This document shows, piece after piece, positions 1 through 10,605 of a stretch of DNA of 64,000 bases (within the stretch, counting starts at the first letter, position 1; each line of letters starts with the position of its first letter). The stretch lies in the NCBI RefSeq assembly GCF_005239225.2, contig NC_133284.1:1517770-1581769 (forward strand), written 5' to 3'. Origin of the DNA: Populus alba (lineage: Eukaryota; Streptophyta; Magnoliopsida; Malpighiales; Salicaceae). The notes beneath the pieces are model-generated. The model had not been told where the DNA came from. It was given only the letters and a program-made list of their open reading frames with translations, and ran no database searches. The translations under genes and the position numbers were made by a program.

Positions 1-117
1 TCATACACAGAAAAGAGTGAAATCACTGTGCTGCAAGCCTCCTTGTGATCTCCAGAAACAGGTAAGTTGTTCTTATCTTCTATTCATTCTTATTTGATGT
101 GCAGCTGTAATAATTGT

Positions 118-181
118 GCGAAGGTAATTTAATTACCTTCGCATAGTTGATGCACGCGTGAAATTCCTTGAGGCGTGCATC
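118..181. repeat. Two perfect inverted repeats in the LTR
   Basis: Positions 118-129 and 131-142 form a 12-bp perfect inverted repeat around one base (GCGAAGGTAATT and its complement). Positions 149-157 and 173-181 form a 9-bp one (GATGCACGC / GCGTGCATC) with a 15-nt spacer. They resemble in style the hairpin series in the E1 LTR at 51129-51700. Confidence 0.7.
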
Positions 182-397
182 TTAATTAACTCAACCGGGC
201 CACTGGCTGGGCCGAGCCCATAAATAAAAAAAATAAATAAAAAATAAAAAGTGTATAAATAAAAATTTTGCATGTCTTAGATTTTTTTATTATCAATTTA
301 TCGGTGTAGAAATAAAAATTTCGCATGTTCTTAAAAAAACAATTGTTTTTTTTTATTCACTAATATCAGGATCAAGAATATATATATTTTAGGCTAT

Positions 398-540
398 GAA
401 TTTTTACCAACGCTAGAGTTGGAATTATTCATAATGGAATTTTACCAACACCAGAGTTGGAATTATTCGTGGTGGAATTTTTAATTGGAATTATTCATGG
501 TGGAATTTTTACCAACGCCAGAGTTGGAATTATTCAAGAT
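398..540. repeat. Short imperfect tandem repeats
   Basis: A phrase of about 40 bp built from 'tttttaccaac', a short spacer, 'gttggaattattc' and 'ggaa' recurs three to four times. CCAAC and GTTGG around a 6-nt spacer make each copy a small hairpin. It lies inside the LTR fragment 1-863. Confidence 0.6.
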
Positions 541-863
541 CGAATATTCACTAGCGCTAGAGTCAGGAATATTATAAACAAATCATCATAGCATAAGCGA
601 ATAAATGTTTAGCAATTTAAGACAAAATCAGCAATGCAGTCTGCCTCAGGCAAAACGTTTAAGGGGTGATAATATCTTCCCTTTTACATAACCAGTCCCG
701 TACCATGGAATCTCTGTTGACTAGTTAGGGTTCCTAGTGACCATAATACTAGGTGGCGACTCCTCAAATAAAACATTTTTCCTAAAAGAACAATATGCCA
801 GAAATCTGTTCTTTTTCTACAATCGAGATTATTTTATGGGCTGCCGCGATGTCGGGTGCGACA

Positions 864-1286
864 ATCATCATTTTCTCCCATAGTAATGATCTTATCTATC
901 CATAGATCTTGTCTCTAACTAACCCTACGTGGAAGGACCACTCCTTTACCTTACAAATGATTTATAGTTTTATAATGGGTTTTTCTTCATTTTGAGGGAT
1001 TGATTTGTTTTGTTTTTTAAAACAAAGAAAAGTTATCTAGTTTTTTTAAAAAGTATTTTGTTGTAAAAGCACATTACCAGAAAATTGATAAATACAAAGA
1101 AAAATTTAACCACCATAATATTCAATCTGTTAACATCGTTGTTCTGAATATATATTTTTTAGAAGTCCCCATATCAAATAAGCAAAACTATTCATTTTTT
1201 GTTTAAACTCACTTTGAAAATATAAATTTGTATTGCATATTTTTGTATTATATGTTATTTTTTTGTGTGTTTACTTTTTTTATAGT
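864..1286. other. AT-rich sequence without recognisable feature
   Basis: No ORF, primer site or repeat was recognised. It may be flank of the LTR that ends at 863, or the beginning of the E0 5' LTR interrupted by the solo LTR at 1287. Confidence 0.4.
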
Positions 1287-2934
1287 TGACACGACCAAAA
1301 GCTTGATGTCTTCTCCCAAGTGCAGAAGTGTCAAAGTAATAAATAACCCGGCAAGATCGGGGTCGAACCACAGAGAGGTTAATTATATAAATTATAAATA
1401 ACAATACAACAACAATAACAACAATAATAACAATAATAGTAATAGTAATAATAATAATAATAATAACAATTAGTAGTAATACTAATAATAATTATAATAG
1501 TAATAATAATAGTAGTAGTAGTACTAATATTAATAATAGTAATAGTAATAATAAAGAGAGCTTTGAGATGTAATATTGATGTAAGGATTAAAAAATAATA
1601 AAAATAGATGTCAAGGTTAGAGGATCCACTAATGGTACTTCAAACAAGTATAGTATAAACTCTTATTACTCAATTGGAAACCACACATAAAGGAGGTTCC
1701 AATCAGATTATAAATTGTTAACATGATTACATTAGTTATCTTATTCGAATAAAGCTAATACTTGTAAATGTTGTCAGGCATTCATGATTATAACTTATGT
1801 TAACAACAAATCAAGTTCCATTCATAGCTCAGATGTCGGTTATACCATACAGTATGGGCTATGAAAGTGCCAAGTATTTGTTGTACCAAGTGTTATAGAA
1901 CATAAATCTAGATTAACCATTTAACAAGCAAAGTATTAAAAGTGAACAAGATAACAAATATAAAACATGTTAGTATCCAACGTTAAGGTCCATGTTAAGT
2001 TTATATTATACTTGTTCTTACACCATTAGTGTACCCTTTTCACGTTGACATAATTAACTTAGCTAAACATAATAAAAGAAAGAAACATGAATGAACAAGA
2101 TAAGATCATAAATGAGAAAGAAGTTAACTAAGTAAAGGAAAGGAAATGAAATGCATAAACTTGATATTAATGAAAGCAAAACATAAGCAATACAAAGAGA
2201 GAAAGCAAGAGCATGATCTTGATCTAGAAACCAAGATGCCTCAATACATGGTAAATGCCTCCTTTTATAGGCCAAAATTTGGAACTATTGATTTGTTGAC
2301 TAATTAATGAGTGGGTGGCCACATCTTGACTTGGTGACAATCCTTATCTTCTTGTCTGAACAAGACATCATTGCTAACATCATAATTTGTACAGAATCCT
2401 CTAGGAAATTGTCTCAGCTTTCCAACCAAAAAAAGATGAGGTCATTTGGACTTCTAGAACTCAAGATATGGGTTGAACACTAAATAGTGTTTAGGCTGCA
2501 GGACAGCTTCGGACTTCTTCGTTGTTCCTTCAATTTGGACTTCAAAACAGCCTTTTTAAATCTTGGGCTCCCATGAAAGTTGTAGGCCTTTGTCTTACCT
2601 TTCCATCCATATAAAATGGACCTAAATCCGAGATCTAGAGCTCCAGATATGATCCAATTACTGAGCAATGTTCCGGTTTGGACTGCACCAGCATCTCTTT
2701 TCTAAGTTTCACCCTCTCTTTATCTTCACAAATTTCAGTAGTTGAGTTCATCAATCAATCCTTTGATTTATGTGATATGCCTGCATTTAAGATGAACATT
2801 TACCATATATTAAGGTATCTTATAGTATTAGACTTGTTATTATAAAACATGCTTTAGTTAAGGAGTTATTGATACTTCAAGTGCAAAATAATGATATAAA
2901 CCCTTGATAAACATGCACTTTTAAGTACTAACCA
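1287..2934 (-). mobile_element. Solo Athila-type LTR, minus orientation
   Basis: Read on the minus strand it begins TGGTTAGTACTTAAAAG at 2934 and ends in GTGTCA at 1287, matching the LTRs of A1 and A2 throughout. No internal region is attached. Flanking bases are ATAGT (1282-1286) and ATAGC (2935-2939), a target duplication with one transition. The LTR promoter TATAAAAGG lies near 2265 on the minus strand, followed by a short chance ORF of about 70 codons. An (AAT)n-rich tract fills 1395-1555. Confidence 0.9.
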
Positions 2935-4059
2935 ATAGCTTTTCCCCACATAAATTTTTTGTCTGAATGTATGGTTTATATATGTTGAGTTTGTTTGAGA
3001 TTTTAAAAAATTTAGTTTGTTTGTAATTTGATGAAATTAATTTTGAATTTGTGACTTAGGTGTTTTGTAGTTAAATAAATAATAACTTATTTAATGGGTC
3101 TATTTTATATTTTGTTAATTTTATGGTTGAGTTGAAAATTTCATTAAATGTATAGGAATTTCAATCTATGTAGATAATTGATAGTGATTTAAGAGTATTA
3201 TTAAAATAGATTAAATAAGTTTGATTTAAATTAATATTAGCTAATTTATTTAGTTTACAAAATTAATTAATATTGTAGAAACACAAATTTTCTTCCAATC
3301 AAATTTTGCCATGTGTTATTTTATTCTTTAAAAGAAAGGATAAAATAAAATTGAAATAAATGACATGGAAAATAAATGAGCCTTCATATATTTCTTGACC
3401 AATGAAAAGTTGACACTTGGGATGAGATATTCAAGATATTTTATCATAAATACAAGATCCCATCAGATATCTTGTCATAAATGCAAGATCCCGTCAATAA
3501 ATATCAACCAATAAAATTATACCATGTGGTATTGGAAAAGGAGCTGAGAGCCCCTACATATCTCTATAAATAGAGGGCCTCAACCTAAAGGAAGGAGGAT
3601 TTCTGAAGATACAAATTTTCTTTAAGACAATCTCTTCAAGTAAGGAAGCTCTCTCTCTCTAAGCAAGGAAGCTCTCTCTCAAAGAGTTCTCAAGTCTCCT
3701 TTATCTACGCTTGAAGTCTAAAAAGAACGAAGCTAGGTTGGATCAAGCCAAAACGCCCCATAAGAGTTCTTCAACAACACTTTGAAGACAAATCAAGGTA
3801 CTCTTCAAAGCATCAAATCACAACATCTCACTTCACATTACACGCCCAAATTCATGTTCTTGCAAAGCACAAATCTTGGCTTGATTACTCAAATAAATCA
3901 AGTCACCATACATCAAATCCAAGGGAAGAATAAGAGGATTGCCATATTCTTTTGAAAGAATATATTACATAGAGATTGTACCCATTCATATATTTAATAA
4001 AATCATATATTTGTACACGTGTGCTTATTTAATTTCAGGTGTTTAAAATTATGTCTACA
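2935..4059 (+). mobile_element. 5' LTR (part) of decayed Tat-like element E0
   Basis: This stretch lies directly upstream of a degenerate tRNA-Arg-type primer site at 4066 and ends in a CA terminus (TCTACA, 4054-4059). It contains a clear TATA box, TATAAATA at 3565-3572, in a context typical of LTR promoters. CT-rich and (TC)n leader sequence follows around 3640-3690. The 5' boundary is not identifiable because the solo Athila LTR at 1287-2934 lies inside or beside it. No partner 3' LTR is in the window. Confidence 0.6.
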
Positions 4060-4065
4060 AATTTC

Positions 4066-4083
4066 TAGCGACTCCACTGGAAA
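4066..4083 (+). other. Degenerate primer-binding site (tRNA-Arg type)
   Basis: TAGCGACTCCACTGGAAA matches the intact site of E3 (59227-59244), except that most differences are G-to-A changes. It sits 6 nt after the LTR end. The tRNA-Arg assignment follows from what is known of Ogre/Tat elements. Confidence 0.6.
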
Positions 4084-4136
4084 AATCTCTACCTTTCATC
4101 TCTTCCCTTCAAGAAAGAATTTTCAACAGACTCTCA

Positions 4137-5421
4137 ATGGCAACTAGGAGGAACACGATCACCATTGTCACTTCAAAAAGCAACAAGGCCACTGATTCAA
4201 GTTACCAACATACTATTGAAGATTCTTCAACCCCGCCATTGAAAACAAAATCCATAGTCGAGTTGTATACACAAACTAACCCGACTCTAAGGTTGACATC
4301 AACTTCAAATGCAAGAGGGACACAAGATCTCGCCTCAAAGATGAAGCCACAAGCAACTCCATTACAAAATTCAAGTGGGGCTCGCAAAATTGTCTTCGAT
4401 ACTCAATGTGACTTTGACAATTCACCTATGAAAACTTCTCCGTGTCAATCACCAAGCAAGGCTTCGGGTTTTGGCACCAAGTCAGTGATGATGACCAAGA
4501 CAACATCTTTAGAGGATCACATGGCTAACTTGACAAAACTCATCGGGGGGCTTTTGACTTCACTCAAGGTAAAATACCACGAGATAGCAAAGTTGATGAA
4601 CAAACTTGAGAGCTTGAACGAAGGAGGCCAAACCTTGACTACCAAGGCTTTTCAAGTAGATCAAAGCTTGACTACCTTGAGGAGTTTGCAATCAAAGCTA
4701 TGAAGAATATACGTGATATTACTGACACCATCTTCACCATAAATCAACTGAAAGAACTAATCAAGGAAGCCATCACAGACCAAGTGGAAAGCTCAATTCA
4801 ACCCTCGTATTCATATGCAAAGACGTACACCTAAAGAATCGATATGCTAAAGATGCCTCTAAGTTACCAACCACCAAATTTTCAACAATTTGATGGCAAG
4901 GGGAATCCTCGACAACATATAGCTCACTTTGTTGAGACTTGCAACAATGCTGGGACTAATGGTGATCTCATGGTAAAACAGTTTGTTCATTCCTTGAAAG
5001 GTAATGCCTTTGACTGGTACACTGACTTGTAGTCTTGCTCGATTGATACTTTGGAGCACTTGGAGCGTGAGTTTCATAACTGCTTTTACAACACTCATTG
5101 TGTGGTTAGCATGATTGAACTCACTAATGCACGTCAATGGAAGGAAGAGCTTGCATCGACTACATTCATCGGTGGAGAAACCTTAGCCTCAATTGTAGAG
5201 ATCGACTCACCAAAACTTTTGCGCTAGACATATGTATTCAAGGGATGCATTGGAGACTACGCTATATTCTACAAGACATCAAACCAAAGTCTTTTGAAGA
5301 ATTGGCTACTCGTGCACATGATATGGAACTTAGCATTGTGGCGGCTGAAGTTCATTATTACCTTTACAAGAGCCTAAAAGAAATAAGCCTGAAGATCGTA
5401 GATTCAGAAAGCAATCTTTAG
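4137..5421 (+). pseudogene. E0 gag, decayed (N-terminal and capsid region)
   Basis: The first ORF (4137-4703, 188 codons) is Ser/Thr-rich and ends in a helical stretch. After a frame break the capsid-like region follows (4844-5032), with FDGKGNPRQHIAHFVETC, FVHSLKGNAFDWYTDL and then a stop. It continues in another frame at 5137-5421 (IDYIHRWRNLSLNCRD, SFEELATRAHDMEL). This order is that of plant Ty3/gypsy gag (retrotrans_gag family). At least one nonsense codon (5030-5032) and one frameshift (about 5130) break it. It would form the virus-like particle shell in an active element; here it is a fossil. Confidence 0.8.
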
Positions 5422-5573
5422 TAGTTAACTCGACTACTGTAAAGGTACCAACTGGAGTTAAGAGGATTGATCATGCAACGTCAACTACTTTTTAAAAGGG
5501 TGAAAGAAAGAAGCCATCCTTGAAAAAGTGACACGAAAAAGTATATCCATTCCCTGACTCAGACATATCTAGG

Positions 5574-6089
5574 ATGCTGGATGATCTGCTTAAGACAAAT
5601 ATCATTGAGTTGCCGAAGGTGAAATGCCCTGAAGAAGCAAACCAAGTAGATAATCTTAATTATTGCAAATATCATCGCTTAATTAGTCATCTTGTAGAGA
5701 AGTGTTTTGTGTTAAAAGACAAGATCATGAGGCTACACGAGAATGGAGTTATCATTTTCAATGATGAAATAACAGCCTCTAATATCACAACCACGGTCAA
5801 TTTAGGACCACGTCAATCACTCCCTATAATAAGTTTCGGCTCCTTTGAACCCATAAGACTTGATGCCATCTTCCCGATGAGCTTCACTATATCTTTAAGT
5901 CAAACTCCATGTATAACCCTCACACCTCAAGTTGACAACTTGAAGCTTGATTCGTCTGAAAATTATGATGACAAAGGATGGATTTTAGTCATGCGTAGAA
6001 GAGGAAGGAGGAAGTGCATGCAGATGACAAAGCCAACTAGAATGAGAATCTCAATGTTGAGGAAGCTGATTGATGAGTCGATACTCTAA
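5574..6089 (+). pseudogene. E0 gag C-terminal region with CxxH-type knuckle
   Basis: The 171-codon ORF contains CKYHRLISHLVEKCFVLKD, a C/H cluster typical of the C-terminal half of gag in this plant Tat-like group, and ends in a basic tract (RRRGRRKCMQ). It is separated from the upstream gag pieces by stops. Gag end and protease were probably once one reading frame with the ORF at 6174. Confidence 0.7.
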
Positions 6090-6173
6090 AAGATTCAACG
6101 AAAGTCCATACCAGCCAGAAAGGAGGGTTTTTTAGCTCAAAATCTAAGAAAGCCCGTTACACTAAATGAGTAT

Positions 6174-7019
6174 ATGCCAATAGAGATGAGAAGAATTAAA
6201 AATGTACATGTTGCTTGCTATCATGTTGATAAAGAGAAAAATCCTATTGAACTTGTCATGAAGGAAAATTATGATGACTCTTTAAATTTATCTCACGGTG
6301 TATGCACAATAGAGATATCCTTCAATGATGAAGACTTGTTGCTTGGATCAAAACTCCATAACCGGCCTCTTTTCATTAAAGGATATGTTGATGAAAAAAT
6401 GGTGAATTGTATCTTGGTGGGTGATGGCTCGATAGTCAATATACTACCTCTTAAGACTATGAGAGAGCTAAGGATTTCTACGAATGAACTCTTCCCAAGT
6501 CATCTGATGATTCAATGTTTTAATCAAGGAGGGCAAAATGCCATAGGAAAGATAATACATGCAATGTATATGGAAGATATGGAATCCAATGCACTTTTCC
6601 ATGTCATAGATGCCAAAACTACCTACAATATGTTGCTCGGGCGACCATGGATGCATGAAAATAGTATCATCTCCTCAACACTCCACCAATGTTTTAAGTA
6701 TTGTCGAGATGGACAACTAAGAAAGATAGCGGCGGACAACGATCCCTTCACCATAATTGAAGCTCACTTTGCTAACGCAAAATTCTATTTCAAGTCAAAT
6801 ATGATGGAAGAACTACGATCACCACCTAACCATTTAGGAGAGGGAATAATTGACTCCAAAAGCTTAAAAGGGCATAAGTCATCTTCAAATGAAGGGGTGT
6901 CTCAGCCAACAAAGAATAAAGGAAAAGAAAAGGTGGTAGAAAACTTTGTTAACAATAAACCATCACGTAAAGCCACGGTACTCCGATATATTCCAGTATC
7001 AGCAAGAAAAAAGGGTTAG
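6174..7019 (+). pseudogene. E0 retropepsin-like protease region
   Basis: The 281-codon ORF carries the plant gypsy protease signature: LFIKGYVDEKMVNCILVG, then DGSIVNILP at the active-site position (about residue 85), and later YNMLLGRPWMHE (the second conserved block) and STLHQCFKY. The aspartate lies in D-G-S rather than the usual D-D/N-G-S arrangement of its relatives. A basic Lys-rich tail (residues 225-281) leads into the linker. The enzyme would process the Gag-Pol polyprotein. The frame is open but flanked by stops on both sides, so it is a remnant. Confidence 0.8.
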
Positions 7020-7072
7020 TCTTATTTTGCAAAGGATGAAGAAAAGATCAATAGGGGCCTGAAAAATTAACC

Positions 7073-7776
7073 TTGCTAGCTACTAATCTCGCCTTGAACA
7101 AGGTCTCAAAACCTTTACTAAAAGGGTTTGTTCATCAAACTAAGTCAGTGGTGATAAATCCTAAAGAACTCCCTGATAAACGGGCGAATGGCTTTGATCC
7201 CAATTCTTATAAGCTTTTAGCCAGGGCTGGTTATAGTCGTGAGGACATCAATGAGTTAGCAAAGGATGGTGATACGACTCAATTTGAAGGTAAACAAGTT
7301 TCTACAAGGACTAGAAAGGCATGGAGAGAGAAGAAAACTTTTGGCAAAACTTTGAGGGCTGGTCTTGGATACGAGTTTTCCACACCGCTGCATTTTCAGA
7401 TTAATAAAGAAGCCTCGCGATACATAAGTGCAGAAGAAGTGAATGACAAAAAACAAAGTCAATCGGCACCTCTTAGAGCTTCAATCTGAGATCGTCTTGG
7501 TGGAACTACAAGTCATGCTCTAGGATTGGAACCCAAAATAATGGAAGGGCACTAAAATGCACACCAGTCTTTGTAAGACTTGGACAATCCATGTCAAAAT
7601 ATGACAAGCATGCACTCGATCATCAATCCAGTTTGATGGGTGATTCAAAGGTTCTTCGTAGCAAAATACCTTCACGCATGAAGAGACAATGAGAATGGGT
7701 GGTGAGTGTTGAAGAGACATTAAAAGGAGAAACATGAACAATAGTGATAACAAACGCCTCTAATGAAGAAGAATAT
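7073..7776 (+). pseudogene. E0 protease-RT linker, interrupted at 7777 by the E1 LTR
   Basis: The ORF at 7073-7489 (138 codons) has FDPNSYKLLARAGYSRED and TRKAWREKKTFGKTLRAGLGYE, a linker seen in plant Tat-like polyproteins. It ends at a TGA just before DRLG, where relatives normally read a Trp. Past this stop, another frame reads SRMKRQ...EWVVSVEETL and TIVITNASNEEEY up to 7776. The reading then resumes after the inserted LTR with CEDDNDKFVVEEDVEE at about 55258. E0 therefore straddles everything between 7777 and 55249. Confidence 0.65.
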
Positions 7777-9398
7777 TGTTGTAACCCATTTTTTAGTCCC
7801 CGCACAAGAAAAGAGAAAATACAAAAATAAATAAATAAAATAATAAAAAAAATATATATATATGTATCAGTGAAAAGAGGATGCTAGAACGCCCAAAAAT
7901 GGTCGAAATTTGGTTTAGGAGGTCCAAAATAAAAATATTGAAATTTGACAGTATATCATTGACCGGTGAGAGCACTATTGATTAAGAAAATTTTATTTAA
8001 GGAAGAAAAGTAAAAAATCAAATGTTGATAGACTCAATTAAATTTTATTGAAGGTTTAATTGAATTTATGGAGGGTTGATTGCAAAAACAAAAAATGTTT
8101 TCAAGTCAATTTATAATTTTAGAGAGTTGATTTGGTCAAATTAGGGGCTTAATTACATAAATATTGAAGTTTAAGGGCCAATTAGGGACTTGATTGAAGA
8201 AATCCGAGACCAAGGACCAAAATGCAAAACGCATAAAAATTGAGGGATTGACTTGTAATCTGGCACCAAATATATGAAATGGCACGTTTTAAGCAAAACG
8301 ACGACCTTTCATGCATTTTAAAAAAAATGAGAGAAAACGGGGAGGGAAACCGAGAGAGAGAGAAACTGACAGTGTTGAGAGAGAAGGGACCAAAATAGTA
8401 GAAACCAAAAAAAACCGGGGATATCGACAGGGAAACCAAGAGAGGCAAATGGGGAGAAGGAAGAAAAAGGGATGGAAGGAGCAAATCGGAGTAGCTTGGT
8501 GTCTCTACGCTGAGGAGAAGAGGAACCGTCGCTTTCATCGGGCTTCCCAGTCACCGTCACTAGCATCACCGTCAGCTCAGCCATCCGAGATCGTCATCTC
8601 AGGTAAATTCTCTTTGTGAAGCCCAAGAATAAAGTATACAAAGAGAGGGAGGTTTATAATAATTCCAAATGTTGTTATAATATAAAATAAAGCAATAATA
8701 ATAAAATAATAATACTGAAAAAAAAGGGGGGGGGGTGAAAGATGGGGCCAAAATGGAATTAAGAAGAGATGGGACTATAAATACCCATCCCTTCTCTCAT
8801 CCATGGCCGGCTGATAATAAGAATAAGGAGGGGGAAGAATTTCAGATTTTCCTTTCATCAAAACTTGGAGTAAACACCTAAAATTAGTAAACCCAAATAA
8901 GCCTTGGAATTATAAAGTGGAGGAACACAATCGGGTGGAAGAATTAACAAGAAGAAAAATGAAGAATTGGTGAAGAAAAGAGGGGGAAGAGTGGCTGACA
9001 ACATACAGGGAGAAGAAGGCTAAGATTCTTCTAAAATTTGTGAAGTAAAGTTTAGATTCCATCCAAGTAAGGAGTTCTAATTCCAATTTCTATGAAATCA
9101 ACTTCAATTTGATTAGAAGTTTATGCCTTTCTTGAACTGGGAATTAGGTTTCTTTAACATAAACTGTTGGGAAAATGCAGAAATGAGTGAGGTTAAATGG
9201 ATTAGATTAATCTAAGTGCCTTAAAGAAGAAGAAGAAATGAGTGCATAAAAGAGAGGAAGGGAACTAGTTCCCTTGGCCACATTCTCTGCTGGATAAAAC
9301 AGAGAGGGAATGAGAACTTATGATGTGTTTAATTAATTAATTTGGTACCAGTGACCTTAGGAGGACATAAAAGGAGACGGGAATGCCATGAATAAAGG
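7777..9398 (+). mobile_element. E1: Tat/Ogre-type LTR, first segment
   Basis: It starts TGTTGTAACCCATTTTTTAG and matches the LTRs of F2 (18800 and 38274, minus strand) over its first several hundred bases, including the blocks 'aagggccaattaggga' and 'aaaacgacg'. A promoter-like TATAAATA lies at 8776-8783. The LTR is interrupted after 9398 by the A2 insertion and continues at 50255. The plus-strand ORF at 8311-8619 is low-complexity and not a gene. It is inserted in the E0 linker; no clean target duplication could be matched. Confidence 0.8.
9394..9398. other. Left target-site duplication AAAGG of the A2 insertion
   Basis: AAAGG precedes the Athila LTR terminus TGACACGACC at 9399, and AAAGG follows the opposite terminus at 50249. 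The two copies enclose 40.8 kb. Confidence 0.8.
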
Positions 9399-9450
9399 TG
9401 ACACGACCAAAAGCTTGATGTCTTCTCCCAAGTGCTTGATGTCTTCATGT
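9399..9450 (-). mobile_element. Terminal remnant of the A2 3' LTR plus short filler
   Basis: Positions 9399-9435 are the exact inverted LTR terminus (TGACACGACCAAAAGC...). The phrase 'cttgatgtcttc' is then repeated (9413-9424 and again about 9436-9447) before plus-oriented LTR sequence begins. Such a short templated repeat is typical of end-joining repair. Confidence 0.7.
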
Positions 9451-10006
9451 TATGTTTCTTTCTTTTATTATGTCCAGCTAAGTTAATTATGTCAAGGTGA
9501 AAAGGGTACACTAATGGTGTAAGAACAAGTATAATATAAACTTAACATGGAGCTTAACGTTGGATACTAACATGTTTTATATTTGTTATCTTGTTCACTT
9601 TAATACTTTGCTTGTTAAATGGTTAATCTAGATTTATGTTGTATAACACTTGGTACAACAAATACTTGGCACTTTCATAGCCCATACTGTATGGTTTAAC
9701 CGACACCTGAGCTATGAAAGGAACTTGATTTGTTGTTAACATAAGTTATAATCATGAATGCCTGCCAACATTTACAAGTATTAGCTTTATTCGAATAAGA
9801 TAATTAATGTAATCATGTTAACAATTTATAATCTGATTGGAACCTCCTTTATGTGTGGTTTCTAATTGAGTAATAAGAGTTTATATTATACTTGTTTGAA
9901 GTACCATTAGTGGATCCTCTAACCTTGACATTTGTTTTTATCATTGTTTAATCCTTACATTAATCTTTCATCTCAAAGTTCTCATTAATTTCTTCATCTT
10001 CTGCTT

Positions 10007-10062
<56 letters not shown>

Positions 10063-10373
10063 TACATTCTGTTTATATTATATAATATATATATATTTGA
10101 TCTTTTCATAAACTCAGTATATAGGCTGGAAACCTGTGACCCGATCTTTAGATCATTCTCAGGTATAACAACGCCACGTACTGAGTATAATAATAATTAT
10201 TATTGTTATTATTATTGTTATTGTTATTGTTGTTGTTGTTGTTGTTGTTGTTGTCTTGTTATTTATAATTTATACAATTAACCTCTCTGTGGTTCGACCC
10301 CGGTCTTGCTGGGTTATTTATTACTTCGACACTCCTGCACTTGGGAAGAGACATCAAGCTTTTGGTCGTGTCA
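9451..10373 (+). mobile_element. A1 5' LTR, lacking its first half
   Basis: It matches 16587-17486 of the 3' LTR closely and ends in GTGTCA at 10373. The first approximately 860 bp, including the TATA promoter, are missing. Low-complexity (ATT)n fills 10009-10062 and (GTT)n fills 10225-10254; repeat numbers differ from the 3' LTR. Without the promoter half, this LTR probably cannot start transcription of A1. Confidence 0.85.
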
Positions 10374-10380
10374 AGTTTTT

Positions 10381-10398
10381 TGGCGCCGTTGCCGGGGA
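10381..10398 (+). other. Primer-binding site, tRNA-Asp
   Basis: TGGCGCCGTTGCCGGGGA is complementary to the 3' end of plant tRNA-Asp, the primer known for Athila elements. It lies 7 nt after the LTR end. Confidence 0.9.
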
Positions 10399-10605
10399 GG
10401 TAAATTCTTGTATAAATTATAATATTTAATTTATTTTCTCTTTTCACTTTTCATTTTATCTATTTTTGTTTCCTTTGTTTTGTTTTGTTTCTTTTTCTTC
10501 TATTTTCTTTTCTTGCTTTTATTCTCTTCTTACACGTGCATGAGAGTTTGGTCACGTACATTAAGTGGTAGACTTTGTAGGGTATCCTCATCATTTTCAG
10601 AAAAT

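Larger units (their letters stand above)
1..863 (+). mobile_element. 3' part of a Tat/Ogre-type LTR (window-edge fragment)
   Basis: The stretch ends in GGGTGCGACA at 854-863, the same 3' terminus as the LTR copies ending at 59223 and, on the minus strand, at 45410. About 100 nt before the end it carries the block CTAGGTGGCGACTCC, shared with those LTRs. No primer site follows position 863, so this is probably a solo or truncated LTR. Its start lies outside the window. It contains hairpins at 118-181 and short tandem repeats at 398-540. Confidence 0.75.

Noticed and set aside
10381..10398. tRNA gene hits at the primer sites
   Set aside because: Only the last 18 bases of tRNA-Asp match and the rest of a tRNA is missing; it is a primer-binding site.
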